From Bacillota bacterium (GTDB lineage Bacteria; Bacillota; Clostridia; Lachnospirales; Lachnospiraceae), in contig JAEZZQ010000021.1 of the NCBI GenBank assembly GCA_023442465.1, forward strand, positions 248,001-312,000: 64,000 bases of DNA, read 5' to 3'. The notes under the pieces are model-generated. The model searched no databases and was not told where the DNA came from. It worked only from the letters and a program-made list of their open reading frames with translations. Each line of letters opens with the position of its first letter. The first letter of the stretch is position 1. Of this stretch, positions 50,464 through 60,599 are shown piece by piece. Both the position numbers and the translations under genes were made by a program.

Positions 50464-53202
50464 TTGGATAAGTACGAATATAAAGTACGGGCGGAGGAAA
50501 TAAAAGCACTGATTGCGGAGGGTGAATTCGCGGAGGCGGTAAAGATTGCCGATACGATTGACTGGAGGAGGGTCAAGAGTGTCATGATGCTTTGCACGAT
50601 CAGCGATTTATATAAGATAAACCGCCGATTTCAAGAAAGCAAAGATATTTTGTTAATGGCATACGAGCGCCATCCGGGCGGTCGTCTTATTGTGTATTCT
50701 TTGTGTGAGCTGTCCGTGAAGATGGGGGAATATGTACAGGCAATCGAGTATTATAAAGAATTCGTACAGATTGCGCCCAAGGATACGGGAAGATATATAT
50801 TGCAGTATAAGCTGTATGAAGCGCAGGATGTCAGCTTAGAAGAGCGCATCGCTGTACTGGAGGAATTCAAGAAGCGCGATTATCGGGAAAAATGGGCATA
50901 CGAACTGGCCTATTTATATCATAGAGTAGGACTTGAGACAAAATGCGTGGAAGAATGTGACGAGATGATTCTCTGGTTCGGAGAAGGCAGATATGTCATA
51001 AAAGCGCTGGAATTAAAGCAGCTTCACCATGCTCTGACGCCAGACCAGCAGGAAAAATACCTTCTTCTTAAGAGAGAGAGAGAGCTTCAGGCTGCTCAGG
51101 CGGCAGCCAGTGAGGAGCCGCAGGAACAGCAACAGGCAGAAAGCGGTAAGATTGCAGATTTCTCCGAATATAACGCCCAGAATGATGAGGACGATGAAGA
51201 GGAAGAAGAATTCAGGGTAAAGACGGTGGATGTGGGACAGTACAACACCATTAATCTGCAGAAGGAACTGGCGAAAAGCATGAAAGAACTTTTGGGCGAA
51301 GACGTCAGGAACGATACGGAGGAACCTTCTCGTACTTCTTCCGTTAATTTTGCGTCTCTTCAGGAAGAACCAGTTCCGGCCGTACAGCCCGTTTTGAATG
51401 TACAGCCTATGCCGGTCCTACCGGATACTGCGACTAAAAATCCCGCTTTTGAGGAACAGAATATTCCCGTGATAAGTCCTGTCTTAAGCGCACAGAATAC
51501 TACGGCGGCACATGCACCCGCAGAGGAGCTTCAGCCGCAACTTACACAGCCTCAGCCTGCGGAAGAACAGACGGCGCTGGAGGAAGTATTTTTTGAAGAT
51601 GTAAAGGACGTTCTGTTAGAGGACACGAAGGAAATAAATGTAAAAGAAGTGAACGCCGGTAATTTAAGCGATACGAAGGAGATTCATCCGGGGCGAAGAG
51701 TGATATACCCGACAACGGTGTCTCCCTCGTCTATTCCGCCTGCTCCCGCGTCAATGCCGTCCATCCCCTCTCATCAGCTTAAGGCAACGATAAAGCCGTC
51801 GGGCTTTGAGAGGATGCTTTCCCAGGAATATGACGGACAAATCAGCCTCGCAGTGTCTGAGGGAGGCCAGCTCGAGAAGCAGATTACCGGTCAGATGAAC
51901 ATTACGGATATCATGGCCGAGTGGGAAAAGATGAAGAAAGAAAACAAAGAAAAGCGCAGCGAAGACGTGCGCAGGCGTGTAGAACAGCACACGGGCAATA
52001 TGTTTTCAGAATTCGATGAAGCCACCAAAAAAGGCCTGTTAGAGCAATTAGAAAAGGCTGTTGTAGAGGCTATTTTAAAGGAAGCCGGGAAGAAATCCGT
52101 TAGCCCTGAGGAAATACCCGACGCGAGATTGTCGGATATTGTAGTGGCGGCGGAAAAATCGGCAATGCAGCCCGCAAGTGCCGGAGAGGAATCCGGCAGT
52201 GAAAGCAATGAGGTTCAAGAGCCCGCAGTTTCCGTGCAAGAGGAGTTCCCTGCAGCTTCCCCGGCGGAAGATATTTTGACACCGCAGACGTTAGAGGAAA
52301 GCGGGGAAGAGACGCAAGAGCAAGAGACAGTCCCCTTAGAAGACAGGAAAGATACGGAACAAATCATCGATTTAGAGACGGTTTCCTTAGGGATGGAGCC
52401 GGTAAATACGGCCGAGAAGGTTGTGGGTATGGTGGAAGATGCCAATAGGCTGCGTCCCCTGTCCAACGAAGAAAAAGAATTATTCGGCAGATTTATTTAT
52501 AATAAGAAGGCGAAGGAACAGATCATACAGGCGGTGGATACCATGAGCATGGATGCATTTACCGACAACGTGATCATTACGGGAGAAGAAGGAACGGGGA
52601 CCATAGAATTAGCCAAGAACCTTATCCGCATGATGCAGATGTCGGACAGCAATTTTTCCGGTAAAGTGGCTAAGATTTCAGGGGCTACCCTGAAAAAGAA
52701 AAATGTAGAGGAAACCCTTTCACACTTGACCGACGGAGCGCTTATAATCGAACGCGCCACAGAAATGTCCAGCGCTACGGCAGCGGATTTAAAAAAGGCA
52801 TTATCTCAGGAGAACAGCGGCCTTCTCGTTATCATGGAGGGCAAAAAAGATGAAATGAATATTTTCCTGAGAAAGAATCATATACTGTCAGAGAACTTCA
52901 ATGCCAGAATTGATATTGAGGCCCTCAATGACCATGCGCTCGTAGAATATGCTAAGCAGTATGCGCAGGAGATGGAATATTCCATCGATAACCTTGGAAT
53001 ACTGGCGCTCCATACAAGAATCGCGGACATGCAGACCAGCGACCATGAGGTGACGGTGACTGAGGTGAAGGAGCTGGTGGACGATGCGATTTATTTTGCG
53101 GACAAGAAGAACCTGCGGCACTTATGCGATATTCTGGTAGGCAAGAGGTATGACGAAGAGGATATGATCGTTCTCCGGGAAAAGGACTTCATGCACTATT
53201 AA
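50464..53202 (+). CDS. TPR protein with long acidic linker and degenerate AAA+ domain
   Basis: A 912-aa protein. TPR-like helical repeats run from about 10 to 205 (YKINRRFQESKDILLMAYERHPGG, VQAIEYYKEFVQIAPKD). A low-complexity acidic, Pro/Gln-rich linker runs from about 215 to 640. The end (about 690-912) resembles an AAA+ ATPase: GEEGTGTIELAKNL in place of Walker A (no Lys-Thr), GALIIERA in place of Walker B. The ATP site appears lost. The start TTG at 50464 has AGGTG upstream; GTG at 50455 is an alternative. It lies 17 bp upstream of glgB. Function unknown. Confidence 0.8.
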   Translation: MDKYEYKVRAEEIKALIAEGEFAEAVKIADTIDWRRVKSVMMLCTISDLYKINRRFQESKDILLMAYERHPGGRLIVYSLCELSVKMGEYVQAIEYYKEFVQIAPKDTGRYILQYKLYEAQDVSLEERIAVLEEFKKRDYREKWAYELAYLYHRVGLETKCVEECDEMILWFGEGRYVIKALELKQLHHALTPDQQEKYLLLKRERELQAAQAAASEEPQEQQQAESGKIADFSEYNAQNDEDDEEEEEFRVKTVDVGQYNTINLQKELAKSMKELLGEDVRNDTEEPSRTSSVNFASLQEEPVPAVQPVLNVQPMPVLPDTATKNPAFEEQNIPVISPVLSAQNTTAAHAPAEELQPQLTQPQPAEEQTALEEVFFEDVKDVLLEDTKEINVKEVNAGNLSDTKEIHPGRRVIYPTTVSPSSIPPAPASMPSIPSHQLKATIKPSGFERMLSQEYDGQISLAVSEGGQLEKQITGQMNITDIMAEWEKMKKENKEKRSEDVRRRVEQHTGNMFSEFDEATKKGLLEQLEKAVVEAILKEAGKKSVSPEEIPDARLSDIVVAAEKSAMQPASAGEESGSESNEVQEPAVSVQEEFPAASPAEDILTPQTLEESGEETQEQETVPLEDRKDTEQIIDLETVSLGMEPVNTAEKVVGMVEDANRLRPLSNEEKELFGRFIYNKKAKEQIIQAVDTMSMDAFTDNVIITGEEGTGTIELAKNLIRMMQMSDSNFSGKVAKISGATLKKKNVEETLSHLTDGALIIERATEMSSATAADLKKALSQENSGLLVIMEGKKDEMNIFLRKNHILSENFNARIDIEALNDHALVEYAKQYAQEMEYSIDNLGILALHTRIADMQTSDHEVTVTEVKELVDDAIYFADKKNLRHLCDILVGKRYDEEDMIVLREKDFMHY

Positions 53203-53219
53203 ATGAAAGGTGGTTGCCT

Positions 53220-55151
53220 ATGGCGGCGAAGAAGAAGGCGAAATATATAGAAGAGGAAGTTTTTATTTCCGAAGCGGACCAATATCTCTTTGCCCAGGGG
53301 ACGCATTACGATATTTATAAGAAGCTGGGTGCACACCCTTCTGTGGAAAATGGGGAGAAGGGTGTATTTTTCGGAGTGTGGGCTCCTAATGCCGAGAAGG
53401 TATTCGTTATAGGAACCTTTAACGACTGGCAGGAGGACAGGCACGAGATGAAGCGGCTTGGGCCGGGTGGCATTCATGCGCTGTTTATTCCCGGAGTGGG
53501 AGTGAACGAGCTGTATAAGTTTTTGATTTTGACGCCGGACGGCAGAAAGCTTTATAAAGCGGATCCTTTTGCCAATTATGCGGAATTCAGGCCGGGAAAT
53601 GCATCGCGGACCACGGATTTGTCCGGCTTCGAATGGACGGACGATAGCTGGATAAAGGCGAGAGCAGGCAAGGACTATAAGAAGGAACCCCTTGCCATTT
53701 ATGAGTGTCATATCGGTTCGTGGATGAAGCATCCGAACGGCACTTCGGACGGCTTTTATAATTATAGAGAATTTGCGGACAAAATAGTGGAGTACCTGAA
53801 GGAGATGAAGTACACTCATATTGAGCTTATGGGCATTGCGGAATATCCCTTCGACGGTTCGTGGGGCTATCAGGTGACGGGTTATTATGCGCCCACCTCC
53901 CGCTACGGGGAACCTGCGGATTTCATGTACTTGATCAATAAACTGCATAAGAATAAAGTAGGCGTAATCCTGGACTGGGTACCGGCGCACTTTGCCACCG
54001 ATGCACATGGTTTGGCTGAGTTCGACGGACAATGCATCTTCGAGCATCCCGACAAACGTCTGGGCGAACATCCCGATTGGGGGACAAAGATTTTTAACTA
54101 CGGGAAGACGGAAGTGAAGAATTTCTTAATTGCCAACGCTTTATTCTGGCTTAAGGAATTTCATATAGATGGCATCCGGGTGGATGCGGTGGCCTCCATG
54201 CTGTATCTGGATTACGGCAAGAATGAGGGACAATGGCTTCCGAACAAATACGGCGGCAACAAGAATCTGGAAGCGATAGAATTTTTTAAACACCTCAATT
54301 CCGTAGTATTAGGAACATATCCGGGATTTCTTACGATTGCGGAAGAATCTACGGCATGGCCGAAGGTGACCGGCGAGGTGGAGGAAGACGGGCTTGGTTT
54401 CAGCTTCAAATGGAACATGGGCTGGATGCACGATTTTTGTGAATATATGAAGCTGGACCCGCTGTTTCGAAAGAATAACCACTATGCCATGACCTTTGCC
54501 ATGAGCTACAACAGCGCTGAGAATTACATTCTGCCCCTCTCCCATGACGAGGTCGTACATTTAAAGTGCTCTATGGTAAATAAGATGCCGGGTTATTCGG
54601 CAGATAAATACGCAAACCTGCGCGTCGGCTATACATATATGTTCGGTCATGCCGGCAAGAAGCTGCTTTTCATGGGACAGGACTTTGCTCAGGAAAGGGA
54701 ATGGAGCGAGGAAAGAGAACTGGACTGGTATCTTCTTAAAGAGCCTTTGAATAAGGGAATATACGAGTACGTGAAGGAATTGCTTAAGCTGTATAATAAA
54801 TATCCGTGTTTGTATGAAATCGATAACGACTGGTCCGGCTTTGAGTGGCTGAATGCGGATGACGCCGAGCAGAGCACTTATAGCTTTTACCGGAAGTCCG
54901 CCAATGGGAAAAACAACCTTTTATTCGTGCTGAACATGACACCGGTTGTCAGGAACGGTTATAAAGTCGGTGTTCCGGAAAAGAAAAAATATAGGCTGCT
55001 TTTAAACAGCGATGAAGAGCGGTTCGGAGGCGACGGCAATTCCATACCAGCAGAGCTTCAGGCTACGGAAGAAAACGGACAGGTCAATTATAAGAACTAC
55101 AGCATTGCCTTTGACTTGCCTGCTTACGGTGCGGCGGTATTTCTTTTTTAA
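53220..55151 (+). CDS. glgB: 1,4-alpha-glucan branching enzyme
   Basis: A 643-aa glycogen branching enzyme. Residues about 30-115 form the CBM48 domain (FGVWAPNAEKVFVIGTFNDW). The GH13 barrel includes DWVPAHF, the nucleophile D322 in GIRVDAVASMLYLDYG, the acid E375 in AEESTAWP and LSHDEV near 442-447. It makes alpha-1,6 branches. ATG 53220 is preceded by AAAGGTGG. It is 17 bp after the TPR/AAA gene, which may be linked in function. The debranching enzyme is at 17.3 kb. Confidence 0.95.
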   Translation: MAAKKKAKYIEEEVFISEADQYLFAQGTHYDIYKKLGAHPSVENGEKGVFFGVWAPNAEKVFVIGTFNDWQEDRHEMKRLGPGGIHALFIPGVGVNELYKFLILTPDGRKLYKADPFANYAEFRPGNASRTTDLSGFEWTDDSWIKARAGKDYKKEPLAIYECHIGSWMKHPNGTSDGFYNYREFADKIVEYLKEMKYTHIELMGIAEYPFDGSWGYQVTGYYAPTSRYGEPADFMYLINKLHKNKVGVILDWVPAHFATDAHGLAEFDGQCIFEHPDKRLGEHPDWGTKIFNYGKTEVKNFLIANALFWLKEFHIDGIRVDAVASMLYLDYGKNEGQWLPNKYGGNKNLEAIEFFKHLNSVVLGTYPGFLTIAEESTAWPKVTGEVEEDGLGFSFKWNMGWMHDFCEYMKLDPLFRKNNHYAMTFAMSYNSAENYILPLSHDEVVHLKCSMVNKMPGYSADKYANLRVGYTYMFGHAGKKLLFMGQDFAQEREWSEERELDWYLLKEPLNKGIYEYVKELLKLYNKYPCLYEIDNDWSGFEWLNADDAEQSTYSFYRKSANGKNNLLFVLNMTPVVRNGYKVGVPEKKKYRLLLNSDEERFGGDGNSIPAELQATEENGQVNYKNYSIAFDLPAYGAAVFLF

Positions 55152-55207
55152 TCAGACATATTATTCATGCAGCAAAAGGTTAAGAAATTTATATTTTATG
55201 CCGAAAT

Positions 55208-55242
55208 AAAGGATGAATGTTAGAATACATTCATCCTTTTTT
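55208..55242 (+). terminator. Terminator of glgB
   Basis: AAAGGATGAATG and CATTCATCCTTT pair around TTAGAATA-like loop and end in a T-run. It lies 57 bp beyond the glgB stop. Confidence 0.85.
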
Positions 55243-55353
55243 GTTTGAACACTTGAATAACTTGAAGATAAGAATAATTCATAAGGCATGTTGTTTATTG
55301 TTTATACAAATGAGAAGCATTACCTTAATCTGCATTCAGGATGGAACGAGCAT

Positions 55354-58300
55354 ATGAATATTAATTTTGAGAACAACGGGGTAAGGCCCCATTCCAATGT
55401 AGACAAGGCAACAACATCAACTTCATATAGTGGCTCCCATGTGAGAGAGACAAGCAGCAGGGGAGTATTTGCATTAGACATTTCTGGCACAGTTATGGAT
55501 AACACTGCTTATGATGGTCAAGGAAAGACCGCAGAAGACGTTATGCAGGATGCGGGGCAAGTTGACGTTACCACGCAGAAAAACTATATGGCAGTAATGT
55601 CTAATACTATGTCCACGGAAGATTTTGCTAAGCTTCAAGAAGAGGGCTATCATCCGGGAAATACTGACATAGAGACGGTTGTTACCATTGTCGATGAAAT
55701 CAAAGCGGCCATCGCTAAGGGCGGCAAGAATATTACGGGCTATACGGATGATCTGGATGTGGAGACGCTGACACAGATTACCGGAAGCGCGGCTTTTGCC
55801 AAGGAATTGGTGAAGCAGTTCGAGGGACATGACATACCTGTCACAAAAGAAAATGTGGAGGACGTCATGAATGCCTGCAAGACGGCGGCACAGCTTGAGG
55901 ATCTGAGCGACGGCATTAAGAAATATATGGTGCGCAACCATATGGAGCCAACTCTCGATAATATATATAAGGCGCAGTATAGTGCCACAGCCGATGCGGG
56001 AAAGCAAGGCAAGGGTTATTATCAGGACGATACCGGTTATTATGCGAAAAAGGCGGAGACCTTCAATTGGCAGCAGCTTACGCCTCAGATGGAGAAGGTC
56101 ATTGAAAATGCCGGGCTGGAAGTGTCTGATGAAACGATGTCGGATGCCAAGTGGCTGATCGAGAAAGGGATGCCACTTACTGAGGAGTCGCTGAAATCGT
56201 ATTACGATTTGGATAATCTGGAGCTTCCTGACTCTATGGAAGAAGTGGTCAAGGCGGCAGTAGCGGCCATTGCTAACGGTAAGAAGGCCGGCAGTTCCAA
56301 TCTTGCCGATGACAGAACGAATCTGGAAAAAGCCCAAAGCTATATAGATGATGTGAATTCCATCAGCGATGAGGCCGTGGATAAAGTAACCGCGGAAGGA
56401 AAGAAGCTGAATCTCCGCAATTTAAAGGTAGCCCAGCTTCAGATACGTGTCGGGGCAGCAGCTTCCGCTGCAGAGCCGTATGCGGTAAACACGACGGGAA
56501 GAAGACAGCTTGAGGAAATAAGGCTGCAAATGACCGTGCAGGCCAATTTGCATTTGATAAGAAGCGGGCTTACCATCGATACCGCGGAGTTAGAGCAGCT
56601 GGTGGATGAGATGAAGGCAGCGGAGCAGCAAAGACAGCAAATACTGTTTGGCGGCGATGCCCAGAACGCATCCAAGTGTGCCGGCATATATGAAGATACC
56701 CTTGCTAAGGTAAAAGAGATTCCCCAGATGCCTGCGGCAGCAGTAGGACGGGTTGCCCTTCAGGGGCTCGGTTCATCGGGCAGCATCGGTGCTGTCACTG
56801 TGGATGGTTATTCGCTTGAAGCCGTATATTCGGAAGGAAGTGCATTGCGCGCCGTCTATGAAAAAGCGGGAGAAAGCTACGAAACGCTTATGACCGCTCC
56901 CCGGGCAGATATGGGAGATTCCATAAAAAAAGCATTCCGCAATGTGGACGATATTTTGCAGAACATGAATAAGGAAACCTCTGAGGAAAACAGAAGGGCA
57001 ATCCGTATTCTTGGCTATAACCAAATGGAAATTTCCGAGGAAAACATAGCAGCGGTAAAAGAAACAGATTTCACCATTCAGCGGATAGTAAGCAAAATGA
57101 CACCTGCGTCAACTCTTGAAATGATTCGGGATGGCATGAACCCGCTTTCCATGAATATGGAGGAGCTGGAGGCGTATTTGGACAGCAAAGACCAAAACCC
57201 GGCACGGAACATTGAAAAGTACAGCGAATTTTTATATAAATTGGATAAGAATAACGAAATCGCACCGGAAGAAAGAGACGCTTACATCGGAATATACCGG
57301 TTGTTACGTCAATTGGATAAAACGGATGGTGCAGCGATAGGAACTCTCATCAATCAGGGAATAGAACCGACGGTAAAGAATCTTCTTTCCGCCATGAGAA
57401 GCAATAAAAAGCACGGAATGGATGTGACAGTAAACGATTCCTTCGGCGGTGCTTCCTCCGAGTATCGGGGCAAGAGCATTTCCGAGCAAATCGAAAACGG
57501 CTATAAAAAGCTTTCCCATGATATTCTGGATAATCTGGAAAGCGGAAAGCTGCCTGCGCAAGCGATATCGGACGATATAACTCTGGAGGAATTCTCTGCG
57601 CTGCTTCAAAAGCAGGAGGCTGACCCGGCTGTGAAAAGAGAATATCAAAAGCAGCAGATGGGTATGCTCCGGGAAGCAGCCTTGACGGAGGAAACGGTAG
57701 TAAAGGAGCTGCTTACCTTCGACCAACCGGTTACGGCGAACAACCTTATGGCATCCGGACTCTTAATGAAAGAGAGGGGAAGGCTGGCGGGCAAGATGAA
57801 GGATGCTGCAGCAGACGCCGGAGAGACGGAGCAATTTGAGGACGCCGTTAACAATCTTCAGGAAAGTATGACGGATGAAGCGTCTGCCAAAGAAGCTTAC
57901 GAAAAGCTTGGACAGGTATTTACGGAGATTTTGGACAAGGTCGTTTACGAGCAGGATGCTGTGGAAGCAGTTAATATCGATATAAGGGAAATCAGTAATA
58001 TGTATAAGCAGATATCCCTTGCAGGCAATCTGGCCAAAGAGGAGAATTACGAAGTACCGGTAAATATTGACGGACAGATGACCTCTATCAACTTAAGGAT
58101 TATCCGGGGTGCAGACGAAAGCGGAAGAGTAACGGCTTCCATGCAGACGGAGCGCTACGGGAAAGTCTTGGCAAGGTTCTATCTTGCAAAGCAGCCGGAA
58201 GCAAGCGAAGACTCTGCGGATTACCAGATGTCGGGTTATGTGGTATGCGACAGCAAGGAAGGCTTTAAGGTGCTGGAGCAATCGGAGGAAAAGCTAAAGA

Positions 58301-58518
58301 ATGCTTTTGAACAATCCGATATACATGTGAGCAGCTTGAACTTCATTTACAATTGGGAGCTGGATCTTACGGGAGCCTTGCAGTCCGATGAGACGGGCAG
58401 TAAGGAAACAAGTTCTGAGACGAAGGGGCAGAAGCAGGAAGTATCTACTAAAAAATTATATGAGACGGCGAAGCTGTTTATCAGCTATATACAGAAAGGT
58501 GAAGGGTTCCAGATATGA
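55354..58518 (+). CDS. Large flagellar-associated protein, DUF6240-like
   Basis: A 1054-aa protein without a signal peptide. It resembles the DUF6240-type proteins encoded upstream of flagellin in Lachnospiraceae. Repeated helical units are seen in the middle (for instance LVDEMKAAEQQRQQILFGG, VRKMTPASTLEMIRDGMNPLSM-like). The end (about 930-1040: VNIDGQMTSINLRIIRGADESGRV, RFYLAKQPEASED) is beta-rich and recalls the FliK hook-length-control C-terminal domain. It overlaps flagellin by four bases. ATG 55354 is preceded by GGA; an upstream frame to 55288 is less likely. A secretion- or length-control role is inferred. Confidence 0.72.
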   Translation: MNINFENNGVRPHSNVDKATTSTSYSGSHVRETSSRGVFALDISGTVMDNTAYDGQGKTAEDVMQDAGQVDVTTQKNYMAVMSNTMSTEDFAKLQEEGYHPGNTDIETVVTIVDEIKAAIAKGGKNITGYTDDLDVETLTQITGSAAFAKELVKQFEGHDIPVTKENVEDVMNACKTAAQLEDLSDGIKKYMVRNHMEPTLDNIYKAQYSATADAGKQGKGYYQDDTGYYAKKAETFNWQQLTPQMEKVIENAGLEVSDETMSDAKWLIEKGMPLTEESLKSYYDLDNLELPDSMEEVVKAAVAAIANGKKAGSSNLADDRTNLEKAQSYIDDVNSISDEAVDKVTAEGKKLNLRNLKVAQLQIRVGAAASAAEPYAVNTTGRRQLEEIRLQMTVQANLHLIRSGLTIDTAELEQLVDEMKAAEQQRQQILFGGDAQNASKCAGIYEDTLAKVKEIPQMPAAAVGRVALQGLGSSGSIGAVTVDGYSLEAVYSEGSALRAVYEKAGESYETLMTAPRADMGDSIKKAFRNVDDILQNMNKETSEENRRAIRILGYNQMEISEENIAAVKETDFTIQRIVSKMTPASTLEMIRDGMNPLSMNMEELEAYLDSKDQNPARNIEKYSEFLYKLDKNNEIAPEERDAYIGIYRLLRQLDKTDGAAIGTLINQGIEPTVKNLLSAMRSNKKHGMDVTVNDSFGGASSEYRGKSISEQIENGYKKLSHDILDNLESGKLPAQAISDDITLEEFSALLQKQEADPAVKREYQKQQMGMLREAALTEETVVKELLTFDQPVTANNLMASGLLMKERGRLAGKMKDAAADAGETEQFEDAVNNLQESMTDEASAKEAYEKLGQVFTEILDKVVYEQDAVEAVNIDIREISNMYKQISLAGNLAKEENYEVPVNIDGQMTSINLRIIRGADESGRVTASMQTERYGKVLARFYLAKQPEASEDSADYQMSGYVVCDSKEGFKVLEQSEEKLKNAFEQSDIHVSSLNFIYNWELDLTGALQSDETGSKETSSETKGQKQEVSTKKLYETAKLFISYIQKGEGFQI

Positions 58519-59693
58519 AAATTTGCTATAATACACAGGCGATGATTGCCAATAATGCGCTTACAAGAAATGACGACAGACTTTCCCAGTCCCTACAGAA
58601 ATTATCTTCCGGCCTGAAGATCGTGGATGCAAAGGATAATCCGGCAGGTATGGCGATGGGCAAAAAGATGAATGCCCAAATCAAGGGCATCGGCGTTGCT
58701 TCCCAGAACAGCAGCGATGCGATTTCTGTAATCGAGACGGCGGACGGTGCGCTGGCTGAGGTTCACGACATTTTGCAGAGAATGAATGAGTTGGCGGTAA
58801 AGGCCAGCACAGGAACGATGAGTGACATCGACAGATCTACCATTGAAGAAGAAATTAAACAGCTTAAGCAGGAAATTACGAGAATTGCGGAGGATACGCA
58901 GTTTAACGGGCAGACGCTTTTAAATGGTAACTTCGATTTGAAGGGATATACCAACGATATCGATGCGAAAGTGGGATATTATTCCGATGGAGTGACACCG
59001 GGAGAGTATACAATTGACAGCCTGACAGTTACTTTCAATTCTGATGGAAGCATCGATCCTGCATCTGTAGCTTGTACCTGTAATACAACAGGAACTCCTG
59101 CATTTCCCGCCGGTTCATCAGTTACTGAAGTACAAGGAAATACGATTAAGATTACTTGTCCGGGAGATCTGTCTTTCCAAATTAACGTAAAAATAGAACC
59201 GGACAGAGATACATCGGGTGCTGTTATTGCTGGTTCGAAAACATTAGCAGACCTAACTAGCATCCCCCCCGTAAGTTTAAAATTGGACATTACCGGAATC
59301 GGTGCGATGACCATGCAAATCGGTTCCAATGAAGGGCAGACTTTGGACATCCGCATTTCTACCATATCTCTGGATGAAATGGGAATCAAAGGACTCAGCG
59401 TAGCGGATCAGGACAGTGCAACAGATGGAATAGACAGCATTTCAGGTGCTATTCAGTATATATCTGCTGCAAGAAGCCGCCTCGGTGCATACCAGAACCG
59501 TCTGGAGCACAGCATCAGCAGCTTGGATATCACAAGCGAAAATATGACAGCCGCATATTCCAGAATCATGGATGTTGATATGGCGGAGGAAATGACGGAA
59601 TATACGACCATTCAGGTAATTTCGCAGGCCAGCATGTCCATGCTCGCACAGGCGAATGAACGACCGGCACAGGTACTGCAGCTTTTGCAGTAA
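58515..59693 (+). CDS. Flagellin
   Basis: A 392-aa flagellin. The conserved N-terminus (IANNALTRNDDRLSQSLQKLSSGLKI, residues about 13-38, then ADGALAEVHDILQRMNELAVKAS) and the C-terminus (SRLGAYQNRLEHSISSLDITSENMTAAYSRI and MLAQANERPAQVLQLLQ) form the D0/D1 core. The centre (about 145-290) is a variable surface domain. It is translated from the stop of the gene before and followed by FliS. Confidence 0.95.
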   Translation: MKICYNTQAMIANNALTRNDDRLSQSLQKLSSGLKIVDAKDNPAGMAMGKKMNAQIKGIGVASQNSSDAISVIETADGALAEVHDILQRMNELAVKASTGTMSDIDRSTIEEEIKQLKQEITRIAEDTQFNGQTLLNGNFDLKGYTNDIDAKVGYYSDGVTPGEYTIDSLTVTFNSDGSIDPASVACTCNTTGTPAFPAGSSVTEVQGNTIKITCPGDLSFQINVKIEPDRDTSGAVIAGSKTLADLTSIPPVSLKLDITGIGAMTMQIGSNEGQTLDIRISTISLDEMGIKGLSVADQDSATDGIDSISGAIQYISAARSRLGAYQNRLEHSISSLDITSENMTAAYSRIMDVDMAEEMTEYTTIQVISQASMSMLAQANERPAQVLQLLQ

Positions 59694-59705
59694 GGAGAGG
59701 GATGT

Positions 59706-60182
59706 ATGACGAAAGAATTGAAACAGGAATATACCTTGAAAATAACGCAGGCAAACAAGACTCAGCTCATTACTATCCTGTATGAAATGATTTTAGTTTA
59801 TACCGGGGAAGGAAGAGCAGCACATGCCAAAGAGGATAGGCTGGGATTCAGGGAAGCTATCCGCAAGGCAAGGGGATGTGTGAACGAGCTTTTGGCCTCT
59901 CTCAACTTCGAACAGAGCCTGGCAATGAACTTCTTACAGCTTTATTTATATGTGAACAGAGAATTGGCAAGAGCAGAGGTCCGGAATATCACGGAACCGC
60001 TCGATCACATTGAAAAAGTGATAGGGGGTCTTCACAAAGCTTACGTAAAGCTCGGCGAAATGGATACTTCCGGACCGGTTATGGAAAATGTTCAGACAGT
60101 TTATGCAGGATTGACCTACGGTAAAAATAATTTAAACGAGAATCTAACCGATCAAGGCTTTGATCGCGGGTTCAGGGTGTAG
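59706..60182 (+). CDS. fliS: FliS-type flagellar export chaperone
   Basis: A 158-aa helical protein with the FliS layout: QEYTLKITQANKTQLITILYEMIL, FREAIRKARGCVNELLASLNFEQ, and FLQLYLYVNRELARAEVRN. FliS binds the flagellin C-terminus until export. AAGGAGAGG precedes the ATG. Its end overlaps a convergent gene by 39 bases. Confidence 0.88.
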   Translation: MTKELKQEYTLKITQANKTQLITILYEMILVYTGEGRAAHAKEDRLGFREAIRKARGCVNELLASLNFEQSLAMNFLQLYLYVNRELARAEVRNITEPLDHIEKVIGGLHKAYVKLGEMDTSGPVMENVQTVYAGLTYGKNNLNENLTDQGFDRGFRV

Positions 60183-60431
60183 CTCTTCTTCAGGCAGCAA
60201 ATTAATTTTTGCTGCCTGTTCTAATAAGAATTTATATCTTTTCAGAACAGAGTTCACCTCATATATATAGCAGTCAATTAAATCTGGATCGGTCACGTTG
60301 TCAAAACCGGCGTAAGCATCCTCCAAGGCGCAGCGGGTTTTTTCGATATCCGCCAAAATACTGTTTCTTTGCATTTCTCTTTCGCTGATGTTCTGATTGT
60401 GATAGATAGCCTGACTAAAGCAGATTTTCAT
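60144..60431 (-). CDS. DUF2508 family protein
   Basis: A 95-aa protein of the DUF2508 (YaaL-like) family: EKTRCALEDAYAGFDNVTDPDLIDCYIYEVNSVLKRYKFLLEQAA is the conserved block (residues about 30-74, quoted in pieces elsewhere). GAGGTG is five bases before the ATG. It is a small protein of unknown role, often encoded just before bofA; here the orientation differs. Its C-terminal part overlaps fliS. Confidence 0.85.
   Translation of the reverse strand: MKICFSQAIYHNQNISEREMQRNSILADIEKTRCALEDAYAGFDNVTDPDLIDCYIYEVNSVLKRYKFLLEQAAKINLLPEEELHPEPAIKALIG
60191..60218 (+). terminator. Terminator of the flagellin operon inside the DUF2508 gene
   Basis: Perfect 11-base arms CAGGCAGCAAA and TTTGCTGCCTG with a TTAATT loop and a following TTCT lie nine bases after the fliS stop. 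The stem lies within the coding sequence of the convergent gene, coding for EQAAKINLL. Confidence 0.6.
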
Positions 60432-60599
60432 ACAAACACCTCTTTTTCATAAAAAAACTTCTCCAATAATTTCCTCTTTTTCTAAGTATAGACACTATAA
60501 AAGCAAATATTCATGGAATAAGAAAAAAGTACAGGTCATATATTGTAAAGCAAAGGACTGAATTTGCAAGGCATAAGGCCGGAAGGAGCAGGGTTAAAA

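Noticed and set aside
53199..54071. Minus-strand frame of 290 codons over glgB
   Set aside because: Overlaps the conserved glgB domain and is rich in His and Arg, as expected from a complement of a coding strand.
55474..56337. Minus-strand frame of 287 codons
   Set aside because: Complement of the DUF6240-like gene; no ribosome binding site or family.
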